A stretch of DNA of 64,000 bases from Elephas maximus indicus (lineage: Eukaryota; Chordata; Mammalia; Proboscidea; Elephantidae), in contig NC_064843.1 in assembly GCF_024166365.1 (NCBI RefSeq), positions 57,622,532-57,686,531 on the forward strand, read 5' to 3'. Under the pieces are notes generated by a model that saw nothing but the letters and a program-made list of their open reading frames with translations, was not told the DNA's origin and ran no database searches. A program made the position numbers and the translations under genes. Each line of letters begins with the position of its first letter. Position 1 is the stretch's first letter. Positions 1 through 12,106 of this stretch are shown piece after piece.

Positions 1-7
1 CATTTAT

Positions 8-1863
8 GTTGTTCTTAGGAGCTGTTGGGTCGTTTCTGACGCTTAGCAACCCTGTGTACAACAGAACGAAACACTGCCTTGTTCCTGCACCATCCTTACA
101 ATCGTCGCCATGTTTGAAGTCATTGTGGCAGCCACTGTGTTGATGAATCTTGCTGGGGCTCTTCCTCTCTTTCACTGACCCTCTAATTTACCAAGCATGA
201 TGTCCTTCTCCAGAGACTGGTCTGTCCTGATAAGATGCCCAAAGCATGTGAGACATAGTCTCGCCATCCTCGCCTCAAAGGAGCATTCTGGTTGTACTTC
301 TTCCAAGACAGATTTGTTCATTCTTCTGGAAGTCCATGGTGTATTCAATACTCTTCAACAACACCATAATTCAAAGGCATCAATTCTTCTTCGATCTTCC
401 TTATTCATTGTCCAGTTTTCGCACACATATGAGGCAATTGAAAATATCATGGCTTGGGTCAGGTGCACCTTAGTCCTCAAAGTGACATCTTTGTTTTTCA
501 ACACTTTAAAGAGGTCTTTTGCAGAACATTTGCTCAATGCAATACATTGTTTGATTTCTTGACTCCTGCTTTCATGTGGATTGAATGTGGATCCAAGTAA
601 AACGGAATCCTTGACAACTTCAATCTTTTCTCCATTTATCATGATGTTGCTAATTGGTCCAGATGTAAGGATTTTTGTTTTCTCTCTGTTGAGCTGTAAT
701 CCACACTGAAGGCTGTAGTCTTTGATCTTCTATAGTAAGTGCTTCAAGTCCTCTTCACTTTCGGCAAGAAGGTTGTGTCATCTGCGTAACACAGGCTGTT
801 AATGAGACTTCCTCCAATCCTGAAGCCTCATTCTTCAAATAGTCCAGCTTCTCAGTTTATTTGCTCAGCAGACAGATTGAATAAAAATGGTGAAAGGATA
901 CAACCCTGATGCACACCTTTCCTGATCTTAAACCTCACAATATCTCCTTGTTCTGTTCTAACAACTGCCTCTTGGTATGTGTACAGGTTTTTCATGAGTG
1001 TGATTAAGTGTTCGGGAATTCTCATTCTTTGCAACATTACCCATAATTTGTTATGATCCAGACAATAGGAAGCCTTTGCATAGTTAATAAAACACAGGTA
1101 AAAGTCCTTCTGGTATTCTCTGCTTTCAGCCAGGATCCATCTGACATCAGCAATGATATCCCTTGTTCTATGTCCACTTTTGATTCTAGCTTGAATTTCT
1201 GGCAGTTTCCTATTGATGTACTGCTACAACCATTTTTGCATTATCTTCAGCAAAATTTTACTTGTGTGTGATATTAATGGTACAAAAACCAAAATACTGT
1301 TCCGTAATTTCTGAATTCTGTTGGATCACCTTGCTTCTGAATGGATGCAAATATGGATCTCTTCCAGTTGGTTGACCAGGTAGCTGTCTTCCAAAGTTCT
1401 TGGCATAGACAAGTGAGTATGTTCAGTGCTGCATCCATTTGTTGAAACATCTCAATTGGTATTCCATCAATTCCTGAAACCTTGTTTTTCACCAGCGCCT
1501 TCCATGCAGATTGGACTTCTTCTTTCAATACCATTGGTTCTTGATCATATACTACCTCCTGAAATGGTCGAATGTCAACCAATTCTTTTTGGTACAGTGA
1601 CTATGTGTATTACTCCCATCTTCTTTTGATGTTTCCTGCATCATTCAATATTTTGCTCAGAAAAAAAAAAAAACCTGTGGCTGTACAGTCAGTTTCTACT
1701 CATAAGTACCCTGTAGGACAGAGCAGAACTGCCTCATAGGGTTTCCAAGAAGCAGCTGGTGGATTTGAACTGCTATCCTTTTGATTTTGCCTGTAGAATC
1801 CTTCAATATTGCAACTAGAGGCTTGAATTTTTTCTTCAGTTCTTTCAGCTTGAGAAATGCCAA
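8..1863 (-). mobile_element. RTE/BovB-type LINE, 5'-truncated (copy R1)
   Basis: Minus-strand reading shows reverse transcriptase pieces of the RTE clade, including a VHQGC-ILSPFLFNL segment near 880-930 (the usual RQGCxLSPxLFN block) and the C-terminal block ending in NKEDRRRIDAFELWCC near 360. The 3' terminus (plus-strand GTTGTTCTTAGGAGCTG, near position 8) matches the 3' ends of the copies at 14.7 and 19.8 kb. Frames are broken by stops and indels, so it cannot encode a working enzyme. The 5' end fades near 1863, so most of the endonuclease part is missing. An AfroSINE splits it at 1661-1783. Confidence 0.88.
1661..1783 (-). mobile_element. AfroSINE, 5'-truncated, nested in RTE R1
   Basis: A-rich run followed by the antisense AfroSINE body (TAGGACAGAGCAGAACTGCC, then TAGGGTTTCCAAGAAGC). 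The tRNA-like head is missing. ATTTTGC occurs on both sides (1650-1656 and 1784-1790) and the RTE sequence continues after it, so this is a secondary insertion with a target-site duplication. Confidence 0.85.
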
Positions 1864-1894
1864 GTGTGGTGGCATTATACTAGTAACAATACAA

Positions 1895-2290
1895 TAATTT
1901 TACAGAGTATTTATTATGTACATAGCATTGTGTATGCTTTGTCTTATTTAATTCTCACAATCCTATAACCTTTCACAACAGAATAGACAGGGGCTCAGCA
2001 AGTTAAAAATCTGAGTCTGAGTCACACAGCTGTTGTCATTGTGGGTCATTAAGTCAATTTCAACTCATAGTGAGTCTGTAGGACAGAATAGAACAGCTTC
2101 GTAGGGTTTCTAAGGCTATAATCTCCATGGAAGCAGACCGTCACGTCTTTCTTCCATGGAGCAGCAGGTGGATTTGAATTGCAGACCTTTTGGTTAGCAG
2201 CCAAGCACTTAACCACTGTACCACTAGAGCCCCTTGTTACACAGCTAACAAATACTAAATTCAGGTCTTGAAACCTGACCTGACTTCATC
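1895..2290 (+). repeat. MIR-like ancient SINE split by an AfroSINE
   Basis: The stretch before 2030 has the MIR sequence of events: 'lowest order of magnitude' region, GGGGCTCAGCAAGTTAAAA, then TGAGTCACACAGC. The match resumes at about 2236 (CACAGCTAACAAATACT) after the inserted AfroSINE. Assignment is by pattern memory only. Confidence 0.55.
2031..2233 (-). mobile_element. AfroSINE, long form
   Basis: Antisense copy running from the shared 3' tail (GTCATTAAGTCAATTTCAACTC) to the tRNA-like head (GGTTAGCAGCCAAGCACTTAACCACTGTACC). It carries the extra central segment (ATCTCCATGGAAGCAGACCG) seen only in the long copies. CACAGCT flanks both sides (duplicated target within the MIR). Confidence 0.88.
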
Positions 2291-2931
2291 ACACCCACCC
2301 TCGTTTCCCTTGTTTCTACCCACACTGTTTAGTAACTCCTGGTACTTCGAAGTGCTTAACATGAAAGAGAGGCATGAGGGAAAATTTAACTATTAAGGGT
2401 GCTAGGGCTATGTTAGCAACTTGGCAACCTATATTAGTGAAGATTGGTTCTTGCATAACAAGAAAGCTCTGTGTTAACTCCATTCTCAAGGTTATCTCAT
2501 GGTCCAAGGTTGCTGCTTTGGCTCCAGCCATCACAGCAGCATATGTGATAGCTTTCAGCCAATACAGGTGATATCACCTTTATCTTCTCTCCACCCTGCC
2601 AGACCTGTTTAATGGTAAGATGAGTAACTCTGTAGGCTTGCTTGGAGCTGCCAAGCACTTTGTTGCTGGCATCCTGGTTCTCAGGAGTCATCTCAATGTG
2701 CCTTGGAGGCTAAATGCTTAAAGTCCTCCTCCTTCAAATTGGCACAAACACAGTCCATGAGTTGGTCTTTGGGCCAAGACATTATATGTCCACCTACCTA
2801 TCCACTGGAAGATATCCCTGTTAATATATTGCTGTTGGATAATCCAGGTCTTTGTTTCATTGTCCATATATCAGGCTCTGGAGATCAAGTGGCATTTTTT
2901 TCTGATTGTAAAATCATAGCATCTTTTTATT
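2234..2931. other. No recognised gene or repeat
   Basis: Apart from the MIR tail up to about 2290, I see only ordinary AT-leaning unique sequence. Short open frames here have no recognisable content. Confidence 0.5.
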
Positions 2932-3346
2932 GATCGAATCGTGTCCCTCCCAGAATATGTATTGAAGTCTTGGCCCCTGTACCTGTGGGTGAGATCCTAT
3001 TTGGAAATACCTTAGGTTTTTTGTTTGTTACTTTAATGAGATCATACCAGAGTAGAGTGAATCCCAAACCTAATCACTTCTTAGTTATAAAAAGGGCAGA
3101 ATAGATACAGAAATGCACACATGAGGACAGCCTCCATGTGAGGATTGTCTACAAGCAAAGGAATGCCAAAGGTTGCCAGCAGATACCAGAAACTGGAAGA
3201 GATGCTCACAGAAGGAATCAACATGGCCAAGATCCTGATTTAAACTTTTAGCCTCCAGAACTGTGAGAAAATAAATCTCTGTTTTTTTAAAAACCACCCA
3301 TTTGTGGCATATTTTGTTGTGGTAGAGTTAGCAAGCTAAGACAGCC
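2932..3346 (+). mobile_element. MLT1-type MaLR solo LTR (old)
   Basis: Shows the usual order of an old MaLR LTR: GAATCGTGTCCCTCCCAGAAT, TATTTGGAAATACCTTAGG, a TATAAAAAGGGCAG TATA-like box, CTCCAGAACTGTGAGAAAAT with an AATAAA polyadenylation signal, and a CACCCATTTGTGGCATATTTTG end. It is strongly diverged, as expected for a eutherian-wide family. The exact subfamily is not certain. Confidence 0.75.
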
Positions 3347-4926
3347 TCTTATGTCACTGATGGGATAAAACTACCAATAATTTGTTCTGAAGCAGGGTGA
3401 GAGAGGGTAATGGTCCTTGTATTTCATTCCCACAACACCATTCTCCAAAAATTTTAAGGTAATCAAAACAGGCCCTCACCAAAGGCCCAAGGAACACCTA
3501 AAAATGGACCATCATGGTTTCAAAAAGAAATTTATTGGATGTACTTTATGTTATTTTGTACATGAGTAAATAAACTTCTAATAAACCAAACTTCTAAGAG
3601 GAGGAGGCACATAACTACAAGCAAGTTGCACGTTAAGTCCAAAGCCTGTGCCGTGTGCTCTGAACCTATTTTTGCTTAAAACATCTGGTGAGTGCCCAAT
3701 GAATGGCCCCAACATAGGTTCATTCCATTTCTCTTCTACTGATGTGAACAAATCATCACAAAGATGGAATAACTTCTGCTTCTAGGTTTTAGCGCTTTCT
3801 GTCTTTAGTATTTCACTGAACTGCACCAGTTAGTATTTATACAGTTTTATTTAAGTACAATCTTTCTATTCTAGTTATTAATTTTTGTGCCGTTTTAAAG
3901 AAGTTTCCGTAATTCCATTATTAAATGATCAATTCATTAATAATCATTAAAATCAATATAACATAAAAAGTATTTTTGCTTTCTGTAACAGCTGCTATTT
4001 ACAAAAGATGCCTTCTGCTAACTTGATGGCAAAGGTATTCTTGAGTACCTTGAAGAGTTTGAATATGTAAGTTTGGGAGAGAAAGTTCAAGGGGGTCTCA
4101 GATTTCATGTCTGAGTTAATAAAATGCTGTGAAGAGCCATCAGTGGTTATACAGGAGTCCAGGAGTGGAGGCATGTATGAACAAGTTCTCTTCAGGAACT
4201 TTCAGATATCTCAGGGAGAATTGGGATTACCTCAGACCATCCAGCTGGAATTTGGAAAAATTCTACTTAGGTCCAAGAACTAGAAAAGCCTCAGCTGATC
4301 TCTGGGTTACTTTTTATTTATGTATGTGTGTGTGTATATATATATACACACACACATACAAAACATATATATATATATATTATATTCATGCATGCTTATT
4401 TAAAACCCAAGAAAACCTTGTGAACCAGATAGCTCATGTATTATTTTGGAAGGGGGAAAATAAACCAGCTGAATACCCAAAACTTACACAACTTGTCCAG
4501 CATCATTCTGATTAAGACTGGAAGTCTGTATTGTGAGATCCTTCAATGCTTTTGCCACTATACCTGGAGACTTTTCCAAAATTAGAGGATGAAAGGCAAG
4601 ATTAAACACATGGTGACTTTCACACAATTGCATTTCCAAGTGACACTGGTTGAAACTAAGTTTGTAAATATATACTGTGCTTTTTGAGACCTTGATCACA
4701 AAACTGAGGAAACAATTCCAACTTCTGTTTGGTAGTCTCATCGGATTTTCCTCTCATTTTTGTGATGTGTCTCAGTTTTGTTTTGTCACCTTCACCCCAG
4801 TTCATTCTAATCCATGAAGAAGTTCTCAGAAGTCACTGCAATGTTCCCATTAATATTAAATCCTACATTTTAAACTTAAGAGCTGCAAAACTTCTGCAAG
4901 CATCCAAATGTTGCCTTTTTGTAGAA
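3347..4926. other. AT-rich unique sequence upstream of PCSK2
   Basis: No gene recognised. Contains the 40-bp palindrome at 4321-4360 and a (TA)n run just after it. Open frames here (for example 4129-4515) run through simple repeat and lack protein-like content. Confidence 0.5.
4321..4360. repeat. Perfect 40-bp palindrome made of (TG)/(TA)/(CA) repeats
   Basis: Two 20-base halves are exact reverse complements with no spacer: the left half is TGTATGTGTGTGTGTATATA and the right half is its complement. It is followed at about 4365-4383 by (AT)n. The sequence could extrude as a cruciform or adopt Z-DNA in the alternating purine-pyrimidine parts. Confidence 0.95.
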
Positions 4927-5475
4927 TGAAGAAAAATAAGACACCAGGGAAAGATTAGTCCAAAGGACTAATGGACCACATCCACCAAGGCCTCCACAAG
5001 CCTGAGTCCAGTACAGCTAGATAGTGCCCAGCTACCAACACTGACTACTCTGACAGGGATCATAAAAGAGGGCCCCAGACAGAGCTGGAGAAAAATGTAG
5101 AACAAAATTCTAACTCACAAAAAAGCCCAGACTTACTGGTCTGACAGAGACTGGAGAAACCCTGAGAGTATGGCTCCTGGACAACCTTTTAGCTCAGTAA
5201 AGAAGTCACTCCTGAGGCCCACTCTTCAGCCAAAGATTAGACAGGCCCATAAAACAAAACAAGACTAAAGGGTTACACCAGCCCAGAGGCAAGGGCTAGA
5301 AGTCAGGAGGGGACGCATAAGCTGGTAAAAGGGAACCCGAGGTCAAGAAGGGGAGAGTGTTGACATGTCGTGTGGTTGGCAACCAATGTCACAAAACAAT
5401 ACATGTACTAACTGTTAATGAGAAGCTAGTTTGTTCTGAAAACCTTCATCTAAAGTACAATAATAAAAAAATTAT
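4927..5475 (+). mobile_element. L1 3' UTR, 5'-truncated
   Basis: Matches the + strand 3' UTR of the larger L1 at 59.4-60.5 kb: GTCCAAAGGACTAATGGACCAC, CAAAATTCTAACTCACAA, CAGCCAAAGATTAGACAGGC, ATGTCACAAAACAATACATG, and a terminal AAGTACAATAATAAAAA. Only the 3' UTR is present, the usual result of incomplete reverse transcription. Confidence 0.82.
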
Positions 5476-7276
5476 ATGAAATTCAAATGGGTAGGCTTTT
5501 CTTATTGCATACACATTTGATATTTTCCTGAGAAGCTCCACCTTTTGTTTCTGTTAAGAATGATCAGACTGAAATTACCTTAAAGAAAAGATCTACTTCT
5601 TTTCTTAGTGTAGTTAGAAGTAGTAATGTTATAGTATAGTAAAACTGTAAAGTTGTGATTTCTTCTAGAAACACAAACATATTATTTGTTGTATTAGCTA
5701 ATGTATTCCCATCTAATTCTTTTAACATATCTTCTCACATTTGGAACATGTCGTCACATGTGGCAATCATTTTTCATCCCAGGACAAAATAATAGAAGAA
5801 ACCACTTCTATATTTATGTACAGACATTTGAAGTATTTCTATCTTATGGACTTAAAAGTCATTTTCACCCTGACCTCTTATTTTAAACTGCTTTTCGGAG
5901 TTCTCATATTTGCACCTACCTTCATGGAAAATTGTCGTAGCATGGTAATATTCTCAGATCAATTGCCAGTGGCAGTAATGCCAGTATCAATCATGTACAC
6001 CCGTGTACTAGCTGGGAGACAAATGAGATGCCCCCCTCTTCTTCCTTTAAAAAAAAAATTTTTTTTTAGCCTGGTACAATTTGCTCTTCTGAAGGATGCC
6101 TTTAGTAGAAAGTAATTTCCATAGAAGTCTGAAGGCACATCAATTAAAATCACCAAGAATTCTTTTAGCTCGCCTGGTCTGCACAGGGGGAAGTGAAATA
6201 CTTGACAGTATTGACTTGGCCAGCACCATGGACAGAGCCTAGCTCTCTGTCACTCTGCAGAGTATAGTTCCTCCCTGCCCCACGGATTTTGTCAGAGAGT
6301 TCTCCAATTTCTTATTTCTTCAGGGGGTGGAGTGGGTTAATTTTCTAGTCCTACGATGTTTAGATTTCCCGGTTGTTCACAATTTGAATTCTGGTTGTTT
6401 GGTCCCGGGGACTTTTTCCAAAAATGATTTTTCCATGCCTCCTAACATGCCTCAGTAGAAATCACGTTTTTGCTCATTAGTATTTTTCTTTTCTTTTTTT
6501 TTTTTTTAACTTTGACTACTGTGTTCATCCAGCTAGCCTCCCAGGAGGCTAAGTTTTGTTTTGGCTATGTTTATCAAAAGTGCTCCGCTTAAATATGTAG
6601 TATTTGAATGTAAAATTTGAATGTAAGTGTATTCTATATCCAGACGATATAGCATGTGTCGTACTTTACATAGGCAATGTATCAGTGAAGGTGCCAGCAA
6701 GAAAGAGATAGTACACTCAGAGTAATTGAAGAGGGTAAAGCAAATTCAACAAAGCCCCTGGGACTAGCAACAGGCTGGAGACATCTTTCATTATCCCATT
6801 GGCTTAAAGAGACGGGGTAAAAGACTGGTTGGTTGAATCTGGAGAGGGTAGTTGTATGAAGTCAATCCACGCAGTGCCAAGAGGGAGGGAGCCTGGAAAG
6901 CAAAAACACTGAGTTGACTCTCCTACTCCCTCTCTAATTTTTTACCAGTGCTTCCTGCTTGCTGACTTCAACAGGAATCCATACAGCAATGAATCTCAGA
7001 TGTAATCCCTAATAGTCAATGTTGCAAGGCATAGCACACAGTGAAGACAGATGGATAGGAGGTCTGAAAGGAAAAAAACAAAATAGCCAGACGTACATAC
7101 TATGCTTAGTTTTGATCTACATAGTAATGTTGAAAAATTACAAACACATTGTAAACTCAGATGGTATCATAGAACCCTACTTATCTATATTTATCATCTG
7201 GTACTTATAACAGGTAACTGAACCTCAGGGGTCCTCTTTTCATCTCTTGCTCAGGTACTTTGTTCTCTCTTAGGTA
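5476..7276. other. Unique AT-rich flank with one possible old repeat
   Basis: No gene recognised. A stretch at about 6680-7060 (AGTGAAGGTGCCAGCAAGAAAG, GCCAAGAGGGAGGGAGCC) resembles a widely dispersed eutherian repeat but I cannot name it. An A10T9 self-complementary tract lies at 6049-6067. Confidence 0.45.
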
Positions 7277-7789
7277 GTTTCTTCATCATCTAGTGCTGTT
7301 ATAACAGAAATACCACAAATGGATGGCTTTATCAAATAGAAATTTATTCTTTCATAGTTTAGGAGGCTAGAAGTCCAAATTCAGGCCACTGGCTCTAAGG
7401 GAAGGCTTTCTCTCTCAGTCAGCTCTGGGGAAATGCTCTTGCCTTCAATCTTCCCCAGTCTAGGAGCTTCTGAGTGCAGGGACCCTGGGTCCAAAGGACA
7501 CACTGTTCTTCTGGCTCTTGTTTCTTGGTGGTATGAGGTTCCCCTGTCTCTCTGCTTGCTTCTCTCTTTTATGTTCCAAAAGAAATGGGCTCAAGACAAA
7601 ATCCAACCTTGTAGATTGAATTCTGCCTCATTAACATAACCGCAGCCTATCCCACCTCATTAACATCGTAGAGGTAGGAATTATAACACATAGGAAGACA
7701 AAATGGTGGACAACCACACAATACTGGGAATCATGGACTAGCCAAGTTGACACATATTTTGGGGGGAGGACACCATTCAATCCATAACA
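7277..7789 (-). mobile_element. MaLR/ERVL-like solo LTR (afrotherian family, copy A1)
   Basis: Same family as 13942-14433, 29489-31484 and 50895-58992. In minus-strand sense it has a TG..CA-type frame, a central TATA-like AACATAAAAGAG, the CCTTTGGACCCAGGGTCCC block and a late AATAAATTTC polyadenylation signal. Plus-strand landmarks are CATCTAGTGCTGTTATAACAG at the start and GACACCATTCAATCC at the end. No internal region flanks it. Confidence 0.82.
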
Positions 7790-9873
7790 GGAGCCAAAGT
7801 TAATTATTTTTTATGAAATTCCTCACTCAACGCTTCTCATTACTCAATGACTTAGACAAACATGAGTGGGTAAATCACCATTACCTAACACTCTAGTGTA
7901 TGTTTGAGACGCTTTCAGAACAATACATTTAGGCCACACGCACATGTGTACAACTGACTTTATGTTCTATCAAAATCTTTTCCTTGATTCATTAAATGAT
8001 TTAGCTTTTAAAGATCCTCTTGATTAAGGTTGAACATAATCCTTAATATCTGAAAGCAGCCACGGAACTGTGGTTTTTGACAAATCACCTCAGCTAAAAG
8101 ACGCAAGCTCATGCTCCTTATTTATTCATCTGTTCTTGCCAAGGAAACTTGCCAGCTCCTCCTAGTGCATGTCTCCTGGGAAATATGAGAGACGAAATAA
8201 TAAGGGCACCTTGACGAAACAATGTAATTATGTATAAAGTACTGTGGGCAATGGTGAAAGTTGAGATGATTTTGCCATCTCATGTGTAACTGAGAACAAG
8301 AGCCCTCCTCTCCCTGCTAATGAAAGAACTATGAAGATTCACTCTAGCATAAATGCATATTTTTTAACAGTTTATTTTTGTCACAGTTTGAATCCTGGTA
8401 TTTACATACTTCTACATGGTAAAATGACCAACTGGCTTCCCCTCATGGGGACTGAACCCATAATTTGGTTTTGCCACTCACATACTCTAACCAGCTGAGA
8501 CAACCAATCATAGTCAAGTCACTAGACCTGAGTTAGTGACACATTTATGCCATGGGCAAAGAGCTATCCTTGCCTGCTGGACCCATACAAATGGAGTGAT
8601 CTTTCTTAACCTCTCTGAATGCATCAAATATCATTAACTCTGCCTGGTATTTAGAAGATCTGTTAATATACCATCAGACCATTTACATTTTGATTTATTT
8701 TAGTCAACACAATTTAATATAGTTCTGCTTCATAAATCGTTCTGCACTCTACTGCATTGTCCACCCTTACTGAACAGGAATTGTAATAGATGTCTGCTGT
8801 TTTTATCTATTATCCTTACCCCCTTGTTTTCTTTATCTAATGAGCATTTCTCCATTTCTCAGTCCATGTGGGTCAGGTGAGACCAATACCACCCCTCATC
8901 ACTAGGAGAAGACACAACACGGGCCTGGCCAAGTAGCTTCTCTCAATCCTCTGTACCCTATAACTGGGGAAGAATTGGTCACATTCCACAAGCCAAGTTA
9001 ATGAGCTGCTATTCTGAGGCTATAGAGAAACTACTGGGGAAAAGAAGCTCTCTTTGCTCTGAAAATAAGCCAGCAGAGAGGACAAAACATCCTTAAAGTG
9101 AAGTAGAGAAATGTCTGGATCCAGCCATTCCTGAGTCTGTATCTGCCTCTGGACTTTTCAAGGATGCAAGACAGGAAGTGTTCTCCATTGTCTAAGGCAT
9201 TGTTAATTGTAGTTCTATCACTTGTAACGAAAAGAAAGAATCCTGATTAATACGAGTGAGAAACTATAATCTGTAATGTGTCCAAAGGTCTAAGGTCATA
9301 TAACTAGATTCTATTACCTTTTCTTAACTCTGGGCTTTGTATATCTTATTTTGGTTGAATCTGAGCTGATCCATTTTGAGGCAAGATAAGCCTTACTTCT
9401 GTTGTCCTCACACACTGACATTCAATTCAGATTCAGACTCCACCAATGCTTACTTTCCTACTCTAATGAAAACGTCCAAGTCCCCCACTCAAATTCTTTA
9501 GGCCTCTGAGAGGAGTGTTATTCATTTTTCCACACAGAAATGAGATTACTGAAATGTTTTTTCTCAACTTTTCAGAACAATTCCCAGATACATTATAAAT
9601 ATTAACAAAAAATTAACCCTTTAAAATTATTTCTGAGCCAATTATTTATATTATACAAACTTGCGAAAATATGGTTGTCAATAAAAATGTCTATAGATAT
9701 TAGACCTTGCAAGGTGTTATAGTTTGGAATATTGTTCAACAAATGTTCTCTCTCCTTTCTCTCTCACTACATGCACAGTTAGGTTTGGCCATACAGAGAC
9801 TTTAAGTATTCTTGCATGGCTTGGCTTGAATTTTGAGCTTCAGTAATAAGCCTTAAGAACATGCCTTGGATAG
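7790..9873. other. Mostly unique flank with a tRNA-like relic
   Basis: No gene recognised. The tRNA-like element at 8434-8508 is listed separately. The stretch at about 8860-9200 (GGTCAGGTGAGACCAATACC, AAGCCAGCAGAGAGGACAAA) reads like a decayed LTR but was not assigned. Confidence 0.45.
8434..8508 (-). repeat. tRNA-derived relic (SINE head or tRNA pseudogene)
   Basis: The minus strand shows a box-A-like stretch (CTCAGCTGGTTAGAGTAT) and a box-B-like GGGTTCAGTCCCC. The T arm pairs perfectly (ATGGG, 7-base loop, CCCAT). The acceptor stem does not pair well, so this is not a working tRNA gene. It may be the head of an old tRNA-SINE. It is not an AfroSINE, whose head differs. Confidence 0.5.
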
Positions 9874-10415
9874 TGTCTTAGGTTGAGTTCTCTAGAGAAG
9901 CAAAACCAGCAAAGCATAAAAAAAATAGAGAGAGATTTATATGAAGGAAATGGCTCATGTGGTTGTAAAGGCTGGAACATCCCAAGTACTTGGGTCAGGT
10001 TAGAGAATTCTCCTGATTCACGTAGCGACAGGGGCTGGCAAATCCAAGATTGGCATGTCAGAGAGTAGGGCTCTTGTTCACAGGCTGCAAAGATCGATGA
10101 ATCCCAAGACTGGCAGGCAAGATCACAAGTTGCTAGCTCAAGTCCCAAGAACTGGAGGTCAGAGGAACAGGAGCCAGCTGCAGGATCCAGCCTGAGCAAA
10201 AAGCCCCGGAGTCTTGCCAGAATGTCTACTTACATTTGATGCAGGCCACATGTCCAAGGAAACTCCCGGTCAACTGATTGGCTCTTACAGCAGAGCCCAC
10301 CAAGGGGGTGTTCTCATGTCAAATCTCGACATGGAAGTGATCTACAGCATTATACAACTGCCAAATACTGAGAATCATGGCCCAGCCAAGTTGACACACA
10401 ATCTTAACCATCACA
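9874..10415 (-). mobile_element. MaLR-like solo LTR (second family, copy B1)
   Basis: Plus strand begins TGTCTTAGGTTGAGTTCTCT and ends CACACAATCTTAACCATCACA, giving TG..CA ends. Flanking pentamers GATAG (left) and GGTAG (right) differ at one base, as expected for an old 5-bp ERVL target duplication. It shares the TTGACACACA terminal block with the A family but is otherwise different. Open frames in it are non-coding. Confidence 0.75.
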
Positions 10416-11320
10416 GGTAGCTACTGCCACTTCAGTCAGGGCTTTGGAAAAAAATGTATGTGGAACAGACCTGAACCAAACTCACAGCCTGGAGCCACGC
10501 TGAGTCAACCTGAGGCCTGAAGTAAACCCATTCAGTCAAGCCTACCGTAGGTCAGCCAAACCACAGGCAACTGGCACATAAATAAAACACTTGTAAACCA
10601 CCGAGATTAGGCTGATTTGTTACACAGCATTATAGTTTCCATAGTTGACTCATATGCTTTGTTTATCCACATTGCGGTGCTTCATATGCTATTGCATAGC
10701 TCGTGCAGCTAATACGTCTTGAGAGAAATAAGAGGAATGAGAGAAATAAATGCTTGGTCTAGAATGCTATCAGTTAATATTAGTCCTCGAGAGAATCTTA
10801 GACACAATCAGTCTAAGCAAATAATTCCCATGCCAAATTAGCACAGAGACCCGGAGAACTGGTCACATGGCTAAAAAGACCCAGAGTCAGCATTGAACAA
10901 AGGAGTCTTTGCTTCTAGCCTCAACCTTCCCATGTTGCCATGCTACCATCTCGTCTCTTGGGTATTTATAAACTAATGCATATTATACTTCTCATATGGC
11001 AGTGCTGGTTTTGTCTTCTCCTGGCATTCCTCTAAGGATTACCCTACATCAACATACAGAACATAAGAAAACTAATAACACTGAACATTTGCAAATGTTC
11101 TCACTACCAGAGAAGGGAGGGAATGCCAATTTGTTTACTCTGTTATTAGATGTGGACAGATAGTGCCTTTGGTCAAGACTGCATTCTTTCCCCTGAAAAC
11201 TGCATTCTAAAAGTCTGGGTTTAATTTGCTTTGTTTTGTTTTTTGCATCTATGATAATAATTATTTAGAGAACACACTCTTATTCCCATGTTTATTTTAA
11301 TATATTCCATTTTTTAAAAA
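10416..11320. other. Flank with a possible LTR remnant
   Basis: About 10450-10660 (GCCTGAAGTAAACCCATTCAG, TGTAAACCACCGAGATTAGG, TTGTTACACAGCATTATAG) looks like the 3' part of an old MaLR LTR in + orientation. The rest is unassigned. Confidence 0.45.
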
Positions 11321-11468
11321 TTGCCATAGAGTCAATTTCTACTATTAGTGACAATATAGGACAGAGTAGAACTGCCCCATAGGGTTTCCAAGGAGATGCT
11401 GGTAGATTCAAAGTGCCATCCTTTTGGTTAGCAGCCAAGATCTTAACCACTGTACCACCAAGGCTCCC
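11321..11468 (-). mobile_element. AfroSINE, short form
   Basis: Antisense copy from TTGCCATAGAGTCAATTTC to ACCACTGTACCACCAAGG, with both the shared 3' tail and the tRNA head. About 150 bp, without the central extra segment. Confidence 0.88.
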
Positions 11469-11956
11469 TTCTATTAATGGCATTATAAAATTTCTACGGC
11501 AAAATGAATTCAGGCCCCATAGACCTGGTCAGGAATGTAGAGCAAATGAATGAGGCTGGGTGAGGATTCTGGCAGACTGGACAGCTCAGATCCTGTTACA
11601 TAGAGGTGGGGGCAGAGCTAGTAGCTCTAATTGTGCCCATGTTGCCAAATCTTTGGTTATTCCAAAAGAAGCCACATCTCTGGATTTTCTTTTTTTTTTA
11701 GTGGGAAATGACCACTTTTTAAAGGATGGTGACTATTTTTATGAACACCATGATCCATATAAAACATTCTGGTGTGCTGGACACAGCATGCAACTTCTAG
11801 AACAAAACTTCTAGAATAAATTAATGCATAGTGGGGCACATTATTAGAAATTAAGATTACTGTGATTTGTTCTTACTTGATATGATCTCCTGATTGAAGA
11901 ATTTAAAAACAGAAAATAAATCTATGAAAGACATTAAAGATTCTGTTGAGAGACTT
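11469..11956. other. Unique sequence
   Basis: No gene or named repeat recognised. Confidence 0.4.
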
Positions 11957-12106
11957 AAAAAAAAAAAAAAACGTTGCCATCGAGTTGATTCCAACTCATA
12001 GCAACCCTATAGGACAGAGTAGAACTGCCCCATAGAGTTTCCAAGGAGTGCCTAGTGGATTTGAACTGCCAACCTTTTGATTAGCAATCATAGCACTTAC
12101 CCACTA
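11957..12106 (-). mobile_element. AfroSINE, short form
   Basis: Starts with an A-run, then CGTTGCCATCGAGTTGATTC and CCTATAGGACAGAGTAGAAC, ending in the tRNA-like head (TTAGCAATCATAGCACTTACCC). One of the better-preserved copies. Confidence 0.9.

Noticed and set aside
4129-4515. 128-codon open frame
   Set aside because: It reads through the palindrome and (TA)n repeat (alternating C/V and I/Y runs), so it is simple-sequence translation.
8434-8508. Functional tRNA gene
   Set aside because: The acceptor stem does not pair and the anticodon arm is irregular.
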